Below, one piece after another: positions 38,984 through 49,025 of a stretch of 64,000 bases of DNA. A model generated the notes under the pieces. That model saw only the letters and a program-made list of their open reading frames with translations, made no database searches and was not told the DNA's origin. The translations under genes and the position numbers were made by a program. The DNA lies in assembly GCA_004963905.1 (NCBI GenBank), contig SUGL01000002.1, forward strand, positions 1-64,000, given 5' to 3'. The stretch is from Mesorhizobium sp. GTDB taxonomy: Bacteria; Pseudomonadota; Alphaproteobacteria; Rhizobiales; Rhizobiaceae. Positions within the stretch are counted from its first letter, which is position 1, and each line of letters begins with the position of its first letter.

Positions 38984-39508
38984 TCAGAACCGCAGTCGGG
39001 CCATGCTCAGGAGGTCGTGGTACTGCCCGTCGGTAAAGCCGGCCTTCACATGCCGACCCTCGACCTCGAAGCCGTGGCTCGTGTAGAGACGGATGGCCGG
39101 TTCGTTGTCGGCATAGACGGTCAATTCGACCCGCTTCAGGGCCCGCCAGTTGTCGGCCACGTCGAGCAGCGCGCCGAGTATGGCAGAGCCGATGCCCTTG
39201 CCGACGAAGGCATCGTCGAGGCCGATATTGATCTCGCCGACATGCGAACGGCGCGGCGAGCCCTGCACGATCAGGCTGCCATGGCCGACGACCTTGCCGT
39301 CCACCTCCGCGACGATCCAGGTGGTTTCCTGGCCGGACTTGGCGATGCGCCGCTCCACCTGCTCCACCCTCTCGAAGGGCATCCTCAACGTGCCCGAGCG
39401 GAAGCCCGGCATGTTGAAGATGGCGCAAAGCGCCTCCGCATCGCTTGGCCGAACGGGTCGAAGCTGCGGCTGGATGTTCTCGGAGGATGGCGAGGTCTTG
39501 CTGGTCAT
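38984..39508 (-). CDS. GNAT-family N-acetyltransferase
   Basis: A 174-residue acetyltransferase with the acetyl-CoA motif FVGKGIGSAILGALLD (about residues 98-113, Q/RxxGxG/A type) and a C-terminal YTSHGFEVEGRHVKAGF typical of GNAT fold strands 6 and 7. The N-terminal segment LRPVRPSDAEALCAIFNMPG is usual for this group. It acetylates an amine substrate that cannot be read from sequence. It sits upstream of the unknown 461-residue gene on the same strand. Confidence 0.87.
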   Translation of the reverse strand: MTSKTSPSSENIQPQLRPVRPSDAEALCAIFNMPGFRSGTLRMPFERVEQVERRIAKSGQETTWIVAEVDGKVVGHGSLIVQGSPRRSHVGEINIGLDDAFVGKGIGSAILGALLDVADNWRALKRVELTVYADNEPAIRLYTSHGFEVEGRHVKAGFTDGQYHDLLSMARLRF

Positions 39509-39520
39509 GGCGTTCCCGGC

Positions 39521-39624
39521 TAGAGCAATTCCAGGAAAAGTGTAAGCGGTTTTCCGCCCGGAATTGCGTCAGAACAAAGAGATAGAGCAGTTCGCCGTTT
39601 CCTTTGAAACGGTGAAATGCTCTA
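39521..39624. repeat. Dispersed palindromic repeat, type A, copy 1
   Basis: A 104-base element made of two stem-loops. The first is GCAATTCC (39525-39532) with GGAATTGC (39560-39567). The second runs from TAGAGCAGTTCGCCGTTTC to GAAACGGTGAAATGCTCTA (39583-39624), imperfect. It matches 42723-42824 closely and the first half matches 55179-55245. Such elements are common between genes in Mesorhizobium and relatives. Confidence 0.8.
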
Positions 39625-39683
39625 AGCGATCGGCCCGGCACGATGCACTGGACGTCACCCGAAAATCCAGTCGTCTCCGTAAT

Positions 39684-40508
39684 CTATGATGCCGGTTGCG
39701 AGCTGAAATATCGGGAGGCGGCGTAGAGTTTGAAGACGCCGCTGATGCCGATCCAGCCGAAAAGGGCGAGCCAGCACAATGTCCCGGTCGCTGTCCAGTC
39801 GATCCGGTGCACCGCGGCGTCGGTGATGACGAGGCCAAGGATGGCAAGCAGGCCAACCAGAAACTGCGCCAGGCCCAGCACCAGCAGCTCCTCGCGCGGC
39901 GCGCTTCTCAAGACGAGATATATCCCGCCCGCCCCGGCGAGGAAGATGGCGCTGTAGACCTGAGCGTGGAAGGCGTCGACCGGCCATGGCCAGAAGCTGC
40001 TGAATGTCAAGGGGAACAGCAGCAGGCCGACGCCATAGAGTCCAAGGATCGCCAATTCCAGCGGCATGTAGCCGCGCCATGCGGGGCTCAAGGTCACGCC
40101 TTTCGCAGAAGGACGCCCCCTGGCCCGCCACAGGAACAGCCCCGATACCGCGACCGAGGCAAGATAGACCAAAAACCAGAGCCAGGGCGCTTTGCGCTCG
40201 AAGTTGAAATAGCCGAGATTGATGAACGAAGCCGCCGACACGATGATAGTGAAGATGAAGGCCATGACGAGCACGAGCCTGCCTGGCGACCAGCGATTCC
40301 AGAATAGCAGCGCCGCCATCACGACCATTTCGGCGGTGTAGAAGCCGCCGAGGAAGCGGGCATTGAACGGGGTGACGGCCCAGGGCCACCTCGGCTTGAC
40401 CAGCATCGGCGCGAAAAACAGGCCCGCGCCCACGATCAGGACGATGATGACCACTATGGAGAAGAGGCGCAGGGCCGCGGGAAACGGCGGGTTGTCGGAT
40501 GTCGGCAT
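39684..40508 (-). CDS. Polytopic membrane protein, unknown function
   Basis: A 274-residue protein with about eight membrane helices spread over the whole chain. Short polar loops carry conserved-looking segments such as KPRWPWAVTPFNARFLGG and FWPWPVDAFHAQVYS, which are similar to each other and suggest an internal duplication of four plus four helices. No signal, metal or nucleotide motif is apparent. Start chosen at the ATG at 40508; a TTG at 40523 is an alternative. It stands alone between a repeat element and a divergent cyclase gene. I do not recognise the family. Confidence 0.75.
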   Translation of the reverse strand: MPTSDNPPFPAALRLFSIVVIIVLIVGAGLFFAPMLVKPRWPWAVTPFNARFLGGFYTAEMVVMAALLFWNRWSPGRLVLVMAFIFTIIVSAASFINLGYFNFERKAPWLWFLVYLASVAVSGLFLWRARGRPSAKGVTLSPAWRGYMPLELAILGLYGVGLLLFPLTFSSFWPWPVDAFHAQVYSAIFLAGAGGIYLVLRSAPREELLVLGLAQFLVGLLAILGLVITDAAVHRIDWTATGTLCWLALFGWIGISGVFKLYAASRYFSSQPAS

Positions 40509-40710
40509 GGGAGAGAGCCCCAAGATGAATGCCCGTGGGCCATCATAGTGCCGCTTGCGGCCGGTGAAAATCTGCCGGATGGAATTGAACTGTCACCAGG
40601 CTTGTCTATTCGAATGGCCGCATGGTCCGTTTCGAAGTAAAATGCAGCGCTCGAACTAAAGAAGCGGTCCGGTCAACATGACTCGGGGCGCATTTTCCGG
40701 AGCCTGCACG

Positions 40711-42126
40711 ATGAACGAACCTCAGGATCTGTTCTCGCTTCTGCGGCAATCGGCCGATGTCGATCCCCTGGCAATCGATGCGATTAAGCGAGCGGTCACG
40801 GAGGGCGAGGACCGCGAACTCTGCCGCATCAATGCGCTGGCCTTCGCCAGCAAGCATGGCCTCGGCGAGGAGCGCGCCATAGGCGCCTTTCTCCATGCTG
40901 CGCGGGTCGGCATCTTCGACATTTCCTGGAATGTTCTGTGCCCCGGCTGTGGCGGCGTGCTCGACACCAACGCCACGCTGAAAACCCTGCAGAAGGACGA
41001 ATACACCTGCTCGCTGTGCGCCGAGGGCTATTCGCCGACCCTCGACGAGATGGTCGAGGTGACATTCACCGTCAGTCCTCGCGTGCGCAAGATTGCCGCC
41101 CACAATCCACACGAACTGCCGTTGGTGGAATATTTCCGCCAGATCTACTGGGCGTCCGGCGTCGATCTGCCGGAAGAGGATTTCGCCAAGACGATGGAAG
41201 CGTTCTCGCTGGAGGATATCGAGCTTGCGCCCGGCGAAAGGGCTGTTCTGCCCGTGCAGCTTCCGTCCGAATTCATCATCGTCTTCGAGCCGGTCACCCA
41301 TTCAGTGCAGTTCATCGACGTCAAGGGAGAACCGACAAGGGAGCGCCGAAGCCTCTCCTTGGTCTTCGACCGCGAGCATATCCAGAGCCAGACGCTGGAG
41401 ATGCAACCCGGCCCGTTGCGCATTTCGCTGGAAAACAGGACCGACACCCGCGTGCTGCCGACGGTCTTCATCGCCGGAAAGGAATTGCATGATCTCCTGG
41501 GAAAACGCCGGCCCTTCCTGACCGCCAAGCGCCTGCTCACCAACCAGACGTTCCGCGATCTCTATCGCACGGATACGCTCGACATCAACCAGCGCCTGAA
41601 GATCACCAGCCTGACCTTCCTGTTCACTGACCTGCGCGGATCGACCGAGCTTTACGAGCGGGTGGGCGACCTTTCAGCCTTCGATCTCGTGCGCGAGCAT
41701 TTCCAGGTTCTGCACGAGATCGTCGCGGCTGAGGCAGGCGCGGTGGTGAAGACGATCGGTGATGCTGTGATGGCGACCTTCGCGACGCCTGATCGTGCGA
41801 TTGCCGCGGCCCTCAGGATGCGCGATGCCATGCGTGCGCTCAATGAGAAGAGCGGGCGCGAGGATCTGCTGCTCAAGATCGGAGTCCACGCCGGCCCTTG
41901 CATCGCCGTGTCCATGAACGAGCGACAGGACTATTTCGGCCAGACGGTCAACATTGCTTCGCGGGTCCAGAACCTTGCCAACGCCCAGGCGATCTTCGCC
42001 ACTCGTGCGGTGATCGACGACAATCTCACCGCCGATCTGTTGCACAGGAACGCGCTGACGCCGGAGCCCCATGAGGTCTCGCTGCGCGGCATCGAGCGGG
42101 AGATAGCGGTCTATACGATCCCCTGA
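40711..42126 (+). CDS. Adenylate/guanylate cyclase with N-terminal DUF5939-type region
   Basis: A 471-residue cytoplasmic protein. Residues 1-280 resemble the DUF5939 region, with a zinc ribbon (CPGCGGVL, 21 residues later CSLC). Residues 300-465 are a class III cyclase with metal acids in FLFTDLRGSTEL and VVKTIGDAVMATF, a base-specifying Lys in VVKTIGD, and transition-state Asn and Arg in QTVNIASR. The second base-specifying position is Gln, not Asp, so ATP versus GTP is open. Start chosen at the ATG at 40711 after CGGAG; 40678 is possible. It is convergent with the small methyltransferase. Confidence 0.85.
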   Translation: MNEPQDLFSLLRQSADVDPLAIDAIKRAVTEGEDRELCRINALAFASKHGLGEERAIGAFLHAARVGIFDISWNVLCPGCGGVLDTNATLKTLQKDEYTCSLCAEGYSPTLDEMVEVTFTVSPRVRKIAAHNPHELPLVEYFRQIYWASGVDLPEEDFAKTMEAFSLEDIELAPGERAVLPVQLPSEFIIVFEPVTHSVQFIDVKGEPTRERRSLSLVFDREHIQSQTLEMQPGPLRISLENRTDTRVLPTVFIAGKELHDLLGKRRPFLTAKRLLTNQTFRDLYRTDTLDINQRLKITSLTFLFTDLRGSTELYERVGDLSAFDLVREHFQVLHEIVAAEAGAVVKTIGDAVMATFATPDRAIAAALRMRDAMRALNEKSGREDLLLKIGVHAGPCIAVSMNERQDYFGQTVNIASRVQNLANAQAIFATRAVIDDNLTADLLHRNALTPEPHEVSLRGIEREIAVYTIP

Positions 42127-42140
42127 AGACTTCTGGCCCC

Positions 42141-42620
42141 TCACACGCGCCTGCAGATAAAATATCGATCGGTGGGCACCGAGGGCGGCGGCGGGAGGCC
42201 TTGCAACTGCGGGTGATCGAGCGGCGTGCCGCTGACCGCGATGCCGCCGACGCGAAGCAGGCGCGCGGTCAGATCGGGAAGCCAGGTAGCGGTCACTGCA
42301 TCGATATCTTCATAGCCGGTGCCGATATCGGCGTGAACAAGAGCGGCGTCGATGCCAAAGAACCTGGTTGCCGTCTCGCGTATTTCGCCGAGCACGAGGT
42401 TTTCAGCTTCGGGAATTGAGCTGGCGTGTGCGGCAAGCGCGCGGTCGAACGCCACGATCCGGCGTCCGGGCAGGCGCTCGCGCAGATGATGAAACGTTCG
42501 GCCATTGCCGAGGCCGAGCTCGAGGATGGGGCCCTCGATGTTCGCCACCTCCGCGCAGACTTCATCGAGAATGTCGCGCTGCGCGGTCAACCTGCGGATG
42601 AAACTCTCGAGGCGGCTCAT
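42141..42620 (-). CDS. Small class I SAM-dependent methyltransferase
   Basis: A 159-residue protein with the SAM-binding glycine motif ILELGLGNGRTFHHLRE (about residues 32-48), the acidic residue in RIVAFDRAL and DAALVHADIGTG after it. It is shorter than most methyltransferases and seems to have only the Rossmann core with little substrate domain. The substrate is unknown. It ends 15 bases from the cyclase stop, convergent. Confidence 0.8.
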   Translation of the reverse strand: MSRLESFIRRLTAQRDILDEVCAEVANIEGPILELGLGNGRTFHHLRERLPGRRIVAFDRALAAHASSIPEAENLVLGEIRETATRFFGIDAALVHADIGTGYEDIDAVTATWLPDLTARLLRVGGIAVSGTPLDHPQLQGLPPPPSVPTDRYFICRRV

Positions 42621-42722
42621 ATGCGTTTGTGTGTCCTGAACCAGCTCAAGAGATCGGCAATGCCCGCGACCAGGGTGAAACGCAAGAGTGACGTGCTAGG
42701 CCCGATTCAGCCTCGCCGCATA

Positions 42723-42824
42723 TAGAGCAATTCCAGGAAAAGTGGAAACGGTTTCCGTCCGGAATTGCGTCAAATCAAAGAGATAGAGCGGTTCACCGTT
42801 TCCGTGAAACGGTGAACCGCTCTA
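42723..42824. repeat. Dispersed palindromic repeat, type A, copy 2
   Basis: A 102-base copy of the element at 39521-39624. Its second half, 42784-42824, is a perfect hairpin: 19-base arms TAGAGCGGTTCACCGTTTC / GAAACGGTGAACCGCTCTA around the loop CGT. It lies between the methyltransferase gene and the end of the peptide transporter operon and may end transcription of the latter. Confidence 0.85.
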
Positions 42825-42910
42825 GAGGCGAACGGTGAACGCTGCAACAACCGAACAGGCCGCCGGCAAGCCAGTTGGAGTCTGCGGCCCGGCGCGGCGG
42901 AATGGCGATG

Positions 42911-44092
42911 TCACTTGTAGGGGTCTGCGGCGTCCCGCAAGCCGTCGCCGAGGAAATTGAACGCCAGGATGACGAGAATGACGGGGAGGATCGGCAAAAG
43001 CAGCCATGGATAGAACGCGATCACGCTGACGCTGCGCGCCTCGGTGAGCAGGATGCCCCAGCTGGTTATCGGCGCCCGCAGGCCGAGCCCGAGGAAGCTG
43101 AGCGCCGTCTCGCCCAGGATCATGCCGGGTATGGAGATCGTCGCCGACGCGATCAGATGCGACATGAAGCCGGGAATGAGGTGCCGCCGGATGATGCGGC
43201 TGCTGCTGGCGCCCATCAATTGCGCAGCCAGAACGTAATCCTCCTCGCGCAGGGCTAGAAGTTTTGAACGCACGGCCCGCGCCAGTCCGGTCCAGTCGAG
43301 CAGCCCGAGGATGACGGTGATGCCGAAATAGATCAGGATCGGGCTCCAGGTTATCGGCATGATAGCCGCCAAAGCCAGCCACAGCGGAATGCTGGGGATC
43401 GATTGCAGAACTTCGATTACCCGTTGAACGATCAGGTCGAAGATACCGCCGTGATAGCCGGCCAGGCCTCCGATGACGATGCCGAGCAGGAAGCTGAAAC
43501 TGATGCCGACGAGGCCGATCGTCAGTGAAATGCGTGCCCCATAGATGATGCGCGAGAGCACATCGCGCCCCAGCCTGTCGGTGCCGGCCAGAAAGAGCTG
43601 GCCGTTTTCGGCAGGGCAGACAAAATGCCTGTCACCTTCGATCAGGCCCCAGAACCGGTAGCTGTCGCCCTTGCAGAAGAAACGTATCCGCTGAACATCA
43701 TCCTGTTTGTCGATGTAGTTCCGTTTGAGCGTGTCCATATCCAGCGTCATCCGGCGGCCATAGACGAACGGCCCGATGAACTGGCCGTTGTGGAACAGGT
43801 GCACCCGCTGCGGCGGCGCATAGATGTAGTCCATGTTGCGCGTGTGCAGATTGTAGGGCGCCAGGAACTCGCAGATCAGTATCCCGGCATATAGCACTGC
43901 CAGGAATATGCCGGATACAAGGGCAAGCCTGTGCCGCCGGAATTTCCACCACATCAGCCGCAACTGCGACGCCTGATAGACCTTCGACTGCTCCGGCGTC
44001 ATCGCCTCGACCGACTGCAGGTCGAAGGGCGCGATGGAAACGTAGTGTTGCAGTGGGGCGCCCGGAGCGGGCAGCGGCGATTGCGTGTTCAT
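42911..44092 (-). CDS. Peptide-type ABC transporter permease, OppC/YejE class
   Basis: A 393-residue permease with a long N-terminal cytoplasmic part and one membrane helix near residue 60, a periplasmic insertion of about 100 residues, and five more helices from about 185. The coupling segment is LLALREEDYVLAAQLMGAS. The domain arrangement (large insertion after TM1) resembles YejE of the long-peptide / microcin C importer. The ATG at 44092 overlaps the stop of the OppB-like gene. Last gene of the four-gene unit. Confidence 0.88.
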   Translation of the reverse strand: MNTQSPLPAPGAPLQHYVSIAPFDLQSVEAMTPEQSKVYQASQLRLMWWKFRRHRLALVSGIFLAVLYAGILICEFLAPYNLHTRNMDYIYAPPQRVHLFHNGQFIGPFVYGRRMTLDMDTLKRNYIDKQDDVQRIRFFCKGDSYRFWGLIEGDRHFVCPAENGQLFLAGTDRLGRDVLSRIIYGARISLTIGLVGISFSFLLGIVIGGLAGYHGGIFDLIVQRVIEVLQSIPSIPLWLALAAIMPITWSPILIYFGITVILGLLDWTGLARAVRSKLLALREEDYVLAAQLMGASSSRIIRRHLIPGFMSHLIASATISIPGMILGETALSFLGLGLRAPITSWGILLTEARSVSVIAFYPWLLLPILPVILVILAFNFLGDGLRDAADPYK

Positions 44093-45093
44093 TTGGTGCT
44101 GCCGCCCTGCAAACGAATTCGCGGATCGAGCAGCGCCAGCGCCAGGTCGGAAATCAGGACGCCGATGACCGTCAGGAAGGCGAGGAACATAAGGAACGAC
44201 CCTGCCAGATACATGTCTTGGCTTTGCAGCGCCTTGATCAGCATCGGTCCGGTCGTTTCCAAGGACAGCACGATCGCCGTGATTTCGGCGCCGGAGATGA
44301 TGGCCGGCAGGATAGAGCCGATGTCCGAGATGAAGAAATTGAGCGCCATGCGCAGCGGATATTTGACCAGCGCCTTGAAGGGATGAAGGCCTTTGGCGCG
44401 CGCGGTCACGACATATTGCTTGTGCAGCTCATCGAGCAGATTGGCGCGAAGCCGCCGGATCATGCTTGCGGTGCCCCCGGTGCCGATGATCAAGACCGGG
44501 ATCCAGAGATGGGCGAGGATCGACTTCGCCTTGGCCCAGCTCATCGGCTCGCCGAGATATTGCTGGTCCATGAGATGGCCGATGGACGTGCCGAACCAGA
44601 TGTTGGCGAAATACATCAGGATCAGCGCCAGCATGAAGTTTGGAACGGCAAGGCCGAGAAGGCCGAAGAAAGTCAGCCCGTAGTCGCCCCAGCTGTATTG
44701 ATGCGTGGCGGAGTACATGCCGATCGGAAAGGCGATGAGCCAGGTGAAGATGATCGTGACGAAGGAAACCAGCACGGTCAGCCACATTCGGTCCCCGACG
44801 ACGTCGCGAACCGGCAGCTCATATTCGAAGGAATAGCCGAAATCGCCGTGCAGCATCCCCCCGACCCAGTAGAAGTAGCGAATGACCGGCGGCTTGTCGA
44901 AACCATAGTCCTTGCGCATCATCTGGATACGATCGGAATCCACCGCTTCACCCTGAGCCCGAAGCTCGGCGACATAGCTGTCGAAATAGTCGCCTGGAGG
45001 AAGTTCGATGATCGTGAACACCAGCGCCGATATGATCAGCAGCGTCGGAACCATTACGGCGATGCGCCAGACAATATATCTAAGCACGCTCAA
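44089..45093 (-). CDS. Peptide-type ABC transporter permease, OppB/YejB class
   Basis: A 334-residue permease with six membrane helices, starting LRYIVWRIAVMVPTLLIISA as usual for OppB/DppB proteins. The coupling segment is VVTARAKGLHPFKALVKYPLR. A periplasmic stretch of about 70 residues follows TM1. It overlaps both neighbours by four bases (ATGA at each end), so it is tightly coupled in the importer operon. Confidence 0.88.
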   Translation of the reverse strand: MSVLRYIVWRIAVMVPTLLIISALVFTIIELPPGDYFDSYVAELRAQGEAVDSDRIQMMRKDYGFDKPPVIRYFYWVGGMLHGDFGYSFEYELPVRDVVGDRMWLTVLVSFVTIIFTWLIAFPIGMYSATHQYSWGDYGLTFFGLLGLAVPNFMLALILMYFANIWFGTSIGHLMDQQYLGEPMSWAKAKSILAHLWIPVLIIGTGGTASMIRRLRANLLDELHKQYVVTARAKGLHPFKALVKYPLRMALNFFISDIGSILPAIISGAEITAIVLSLETTGPMLIKALQSQDMYLAGSFLMFLAFLTVIGVLISDLALALLDPRIRLQGGSTK

Positions 45094-46988
45094 GACGCTC
45101 CAAGCCAGAATGTATCGGGCATGTAGACACCGAAATACGCGGTGGGGTCGTAGCCGTAGAGGCCCTTGTCAGGCAGATTGCGCAGCCGCGAGGACGCCAG
45201 GATCGGCTGATATGTCCCATTCACCGTGCCGATCGAAAATACCTGATCGGTGTAGATCGACAGCATTGAGTTCCAGATTTCGGCGCGCTCCGCGGCTGCG
45301 GTCGATGCCTCCCATCGCTTGAGCAAAGCCAGCAACTCGACCACGGGCGGAAGGTCGGGCGCCTCACCGAGCGTGCCGTGAGACAGGTAGTGAGCACCCC
45401 AGAGCGGCCATTGCAGCTGGTCGTCGATGGTGGGGGCCAGCTGGTACGGGTTCATGTCGGCGGTCGGCACGCCATTGTCGATGCCCGACCACATCGACAT
45501 CATGATCTGGCCGCCAAGCGCTCGGCTGCGGAAGATGTCGCGCTGCGAAGTCCGGATGAACAGGGCGATGCCGACCTTGCGCCAGTGATCGGTGATGAGT
45601 TCGAGCGCGTCGGTTTCCAGCGTGCTTTCGCCGGCCGTCTCCACCACGATCTGCGCCAGGCGTCCATCGGGAAGTATCCGCAGGCCGTCATCGTCACGCG
45701 TCTGAAGCCCGACCTCGTCGAGCAGGGCATTGGCCTGGTCGGGATCATGGGCGACCCAGGCCTTCGCGAATTCCGGCCGGTAGAGCGGGCTCTCCGGCAG
45801 GATCGTGTCGGCACTTTCCTGCGCCAATCCGTAGAACACGGCCATATTGATCTCGCGCCTGTCAACAGCGAGCGAAAGCGCGCGTCGCACGCGCACGTCA
45901 CGAAGAAGGCCGCGCCACACCTGGTCGGCACAATTCAGATTGGGCAACAGCGCCAGCCGCGACCCCTGCGTGCGTTTCCACAGATGCATCTTCACCGGGT
46001 AGCGTTTTTCCGCGTCCTTCAGGAAGGAGTAATCGCTGAAGTCAATTCCCATGCATTGCAGGTCGCTCTCGCCCGCCCCGGTCTTGGCGGAAATGATCGC
46101 CGACGAGCTGACATTCAGGACGACCCGGTCGATGTAAGGCAGTTGCCGGCCATTCTCGTCTATTCGATGAAAGAACGGGTTCCGCTCGAAGACGAACTGC
46201 TCAGCCGGCGGCTTGGTCCGGTTCCGCCAGGGATCGAGCGTCGGCAGTTCCGGGTTCTCCGGGCGATACTGCCGCGACATGCGGATATGCAGGAGCGTCC
46301 ATTTCTTGGCCCTGTTCTCCTCCATCAGGCCAGCGAGCCGAAACGGATCCTGGTATTTCTTGTGGAACTGCTTGAGATAGGTGGCCGGCAGAACAAGCGA
46401 TAGCGGCGAGGCAGCAGCGAGCTTGGGCAGGAAATCGGGATTGGGCGCGTCCCAACTATAGCGGACCGTCAACGGGTCGACGATCTCGAAGCGTGGCGGC
46501 TTGCCGTCCGCCAGCAGGGCTGGGGCGAGCTCGCCTTGCGAAAGCTCGTCGTTGAGCCAGACATCTTCCCAGCAATAGCGAAAATCCTCCGGCGTCAGCA
46601 GGCTGCCGTCAGACCATTTATGTCCTTCCCGTATCTTGAAAGTGAAGATGCGATCATCCGCTACGTCGAAGCTTTCGAGAACGTCGGCTTGCAAGTTGAG
46701 CTTTTCGTCATAGCCGACCAGGCGAGAATATCCGTAGATCGTCATCATCCGGATATCTTTCTGGCTGCCGATGATCGTGCGCAGCGTGCCGCCGTACTGG
46801 CCTGGCTGTCGGCCCATCGCAGCGAGATTCAACACGCGCGGGTTCTTGGGCAAGCGTTCGGCGAGCGCCGGTACCGCCAGGGCCTTCAGCAGCGGCTGAA
46901 GAAATTCCGGCTCCAGATCGCCGGCATGCAACGTGCCCGGCACAAATGCCGAAGCCATGAGTCCAAGGATGGCTCGCCGGCTGATCAA
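45090..46988 (-). CDS. Peptide-type ABC transporter substrate-binding protein with Tat-like signal
   Basis: A 632-residue SBP_bac_5 (type 2, DppA/YejA class) protein. The start is a TTG at 46988 that overlaps the stop of the ATPase gene as TTGA; this gives [18 protein letters not shown], a twin-arginine-like signal ending near LHA (about residue 22). The mature chain has the usual class C segments such as FTFKIREGHKWSDGSLLTPEDF. At 632 residues it is long, like YejA. The ligand is unknown; peptides or similar compounds are likely. The frame is open upstream but that part lies within the ATPase gene. Confidence 0.85.
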   Translation of the reverse strand: MISRRAILGLMASAFVPGTLHAGDLEPEFLQPLLKALAVPALAERLPKNPRVLNLAAMGRQPGQYGGTLRTIIGSQKDIRMMTIYGYSRLVGYDEKLNLQADVLESFDVADDRIFTFKIREGHKWSDGSLLTPEDFRYCWEDVWLNDELSQGELAPALLADGKPPRFEIVDPLTVRYSWDAPNPDFLPKLAAASPLSLVLPATYLKQFHKKYQDPFRLAGLMEENRAKKWTLLHIRMSRQYRPENPELPTLDPWRNRTKPPAEQFVFERNPFFHRIDENGRQLPYIDRVVLNVSSSAIISAKTGAGESDLQCMGIDFSDYSFLKDAEKRYPVKMHLWKRTQGSRLALLPNLNCADQVWRGLLRDVRVRRALSLAVDRREINMAVFYGLAQESADTILPESPLYRPEFAKAWVAHDPDQANALLDEVGLQTRDDDGLRILPDGRLAQIVVETAGESTLETDALELITDHWRKVGIALFIRTSQRDIFRSRALGGQIMMSMWSGIDNGVPTADMNPYQLAPTIDDQLQWPLWGAHYLSHGTLGEAPDLPPVVELLALLKRWEASTAAAERAEIWNSMLSIYTDQVFSIGTVNGTYQPILASSRLRNLPDKGLYGYDPTAYFGVYMPDTFWLGAS

Positions 46989-48880
46989 TGGCGCAACTCG
47001 CTGACATTGGCCGAACGTCGAGCCAGCACGAGATGGCCGCCGCCAAGATCGAGCGGCGACAGCATATCCTCGCCGCCCTCGTCGCGGAATTGCGGTCCCC
47101 AAGCGCTCGTGTCGGAAGCGCCGCTGAGCTTCAGCGTCTTGAAATCCATCGGCCTGTCGAGATCGGGGAAAGGCACTGCGGCGACCAGTGAGCGCGTGTA
47201 GGGGTGGATCGGTTTCCTGAGCAGAATCTCGCGTGGCGCAAGCTCGACGATGCGCCCGCCGCACATCACCGCGATGCGGTCCGCCATGTAGTCCACCACC
47301 GCCAGGTTGTGGGATATGAACAGGTAGGTCAGGCCCAGTTCCTTCTGCAGGTCCTTCAGAAGGTTCAGGATCTGCGCCTGGACGGAGACATCGAGCGCCG
47401 AAACCGGCTCGTCGCAGATCAGCAGTTCAGGCCCCAGCGCCAACGCGCGCGCGATGCCGATGCGCTGACGCTGCCCGCCGGAGAAACTGTGCGGATAACG
47501 CTTGATGAAGCGCGGATCGAGCCCGATTGCCTGCATCAGGCTCTTGACCGTGGCTAGTCGGGACGCGGCATTGCCACGTTGATGGATTTCCAGCGGCTCG
47601 CTCAAGATGTTCTCCACCGTCATGCGAGGTGAAAGCGATGAAACCGGATCCTGGAAGACCATCTGGATTTTCGCGCGCAGCGTGCGCAAGGCCTCGCCCT
47701 CGCCTGCCAGGACGTCGATCGGTCCATCGCGGCCGTTGAAGATCACAGAGCCGCCGCTAGGGGTGACGGCCCGCATGAGGATTTTGCTGACGGTGGTTTT
47801 GCCGGAACCGCTTTCGCCGACCAGACCCAGGCACTCACCCCGCCTGATATCGAAGCTCACGCCGTCCACCGCGCGAACGGAGGTTTGATGATCCCCGCCG
47901 AACAATCCGGACTTGCGGATGGTGAAGGTCTTTTTCAGATCCCTGACCGACAGCAGGATGTCGTCCGGCCCCTTCGATGCCGGCGCTGTCTGCTTGCCGA
48001 GCAGGTTCCCGACATTCACCGGCACCTCGCGCAGCGCCTTTAGCCTTTCGCCTGGCTTCAGGTCGAAATGCGGAACGGCAGCCATCAGCCCCTTCAGGTA
48101 AGGGTGGCCCGGCCGGCGGAATATCGCTTCGACAGGTCCCGCTTCCATGATCTCGCCATGGTACATGACCACCACCTCGTCGGCGACATTGGCAACCACG
48201 CCGAGGTCGTGCGTGATCAGCAGCATCGCCATGTTCAGCTTGGTCTGAAGCCCGCGCAGCAATTGCAGGATCTGCGCCTGGATGGTGACGTCCAAGGCCG
48301 TCGTCGGCTCATCGGCGATCAACAGGGCGGGCCGGCAGATAAGAGCCATGGCGATCATGGCGCGTTGACGCAATCCTCCCGAAAGTTCAAAGGGGTACAT
48401 GTCATAGGCGCGCTTGGGATTGGGAAAGCCGACAAGGCTGAGCATTTCCTCGGTCCGCGCCTTGCGCTCCGCCCGAGTCATGGGCGTATGAATCCGCAGG
48501 GATTCGCTGACCTGGTTGCCGATCGTGTGCAGCGGCGACAGCGATGTCATCGGCTCCTGGAAGATCTCGCCGATGCGGCTGCCCCTCAACGCCCGGATTT
48601 CGGGTCCATCACGCGGCATCTTGAGGATATCCTGCGTCTTGCCGGGCTTTTCAGGATCGGAAAACAGGATACGGCCGCGAACATGGGCCGAGTTCGGCAA
48701 AATGCCCATCACTGCCTGGCTGAGAACCGATTTTCCGGAACCTGACTCGCCCACAAGCGCGGTGACCTTGCCCGGCAGCACGCGAAGATTTGCGCGCCTG
48801 ACGGCATGCAGCGGCCCCCCGACAATGGCAAAAGAGATGCCTACGTCTTCGATCCGCAGCAGATCGACACCCGAATTCAT
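46985..48880 (-). CDS. Fused double ABC ATPase for peptide-type import (YejF class)
   Basis: A 631-residue ATPase with two complete nucleotide-binding domains. The first has [11 protein letters not shown], signature [10 protein letters not shown] and [12 protein letters not shown]. The second has [11 protein letters not shown], signature SFSGGQRQR and [12 protein letters not shown]. Between them is the oppD-type C-terminal segment ([16 protein letters not shown]), repeated after domain two ([15 protein letters not shown]). It is the first gene of the importer operon. Start chosen at the ATG at 48880. A GAGGA-like site is not obvious. Both ATP sites look active, unlike the exporter-like protein at 56817-59531. 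Confidence 0.9.
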   Translation of the reverse strand: MNSGVDLLRIEDVGISFAIVGGPLHAVRRANLRVLPGKVTALVGESGSGKSVLSQAVMGILPNSAHVRGRILFSDPEKPGKTQDILKMPRDGPEIRALRGSRIGEIFQEPMTSLSPLHTIGNQVSESLRIHTPMTRAERKARTEEMLSLVGFPNPKRAYDMYPFELSGGLRQRAMIAMALICRPALLIADEPTTALDVTIQAQILQLLRGLQTKLNMAMLLITHDLGVVANVADEVVVMYHGEIMEAGPVEAIFRRPGHPYLKGLMAAVPHFDLKPGERLKALREVPVNVGNLLGKQTAPASKGPDDILLSVRDLKKTFTIRKSGLFGGDHQTSVRAVDGVSFDIRRGECLGLVGESGSGKTTVSKILMRAVTPSGGSVIFNGRDGPIDVLAGEGEALRTLRAKIQMVFQDPVSSLSPRMTVENILSEPLEIHQRGNAASRLATVKSLMQAIGLDPRFIKRYPHSFSGGQRQRIGIARALALGPELLICDEPVSALDVSVQAQILNLLKDLQKELGLTYLFISHNLAVVDYMADRIAVMCGGRIVELAPREILLRKPIHPYTRSLVAAVPFPDLDRPMDFKTLKLSGASDTSAWGPQFRDEGGEDMLSPLDLGGGHLVLARRSANVSELRH

Positions 48881-49025
48881 TCTCGCACCAGCCCCACTCT
48901 GGCAAGTCCAGAAAGCGAGACTAGCGCATTGCCAGCCCAGAGCAACTTGGATTTCGAAACGGTCGCTGGCGGCGGAACCGACGACCAGACTGGCTACCGA
49001 AGGCGTCCGGGTCAGATCGTGGCGG

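Noticed and set aside
37824..39086. A 420-codon plus-strand frame across the unknown 461-residue gene
   Set aside because: The minus-strand frame has a better start, a ribosome site and a plausible hydrophobic stretch. The plus-strand translation looks random. The choice is less certain here because the minus-strand protein is itself unrecognised.
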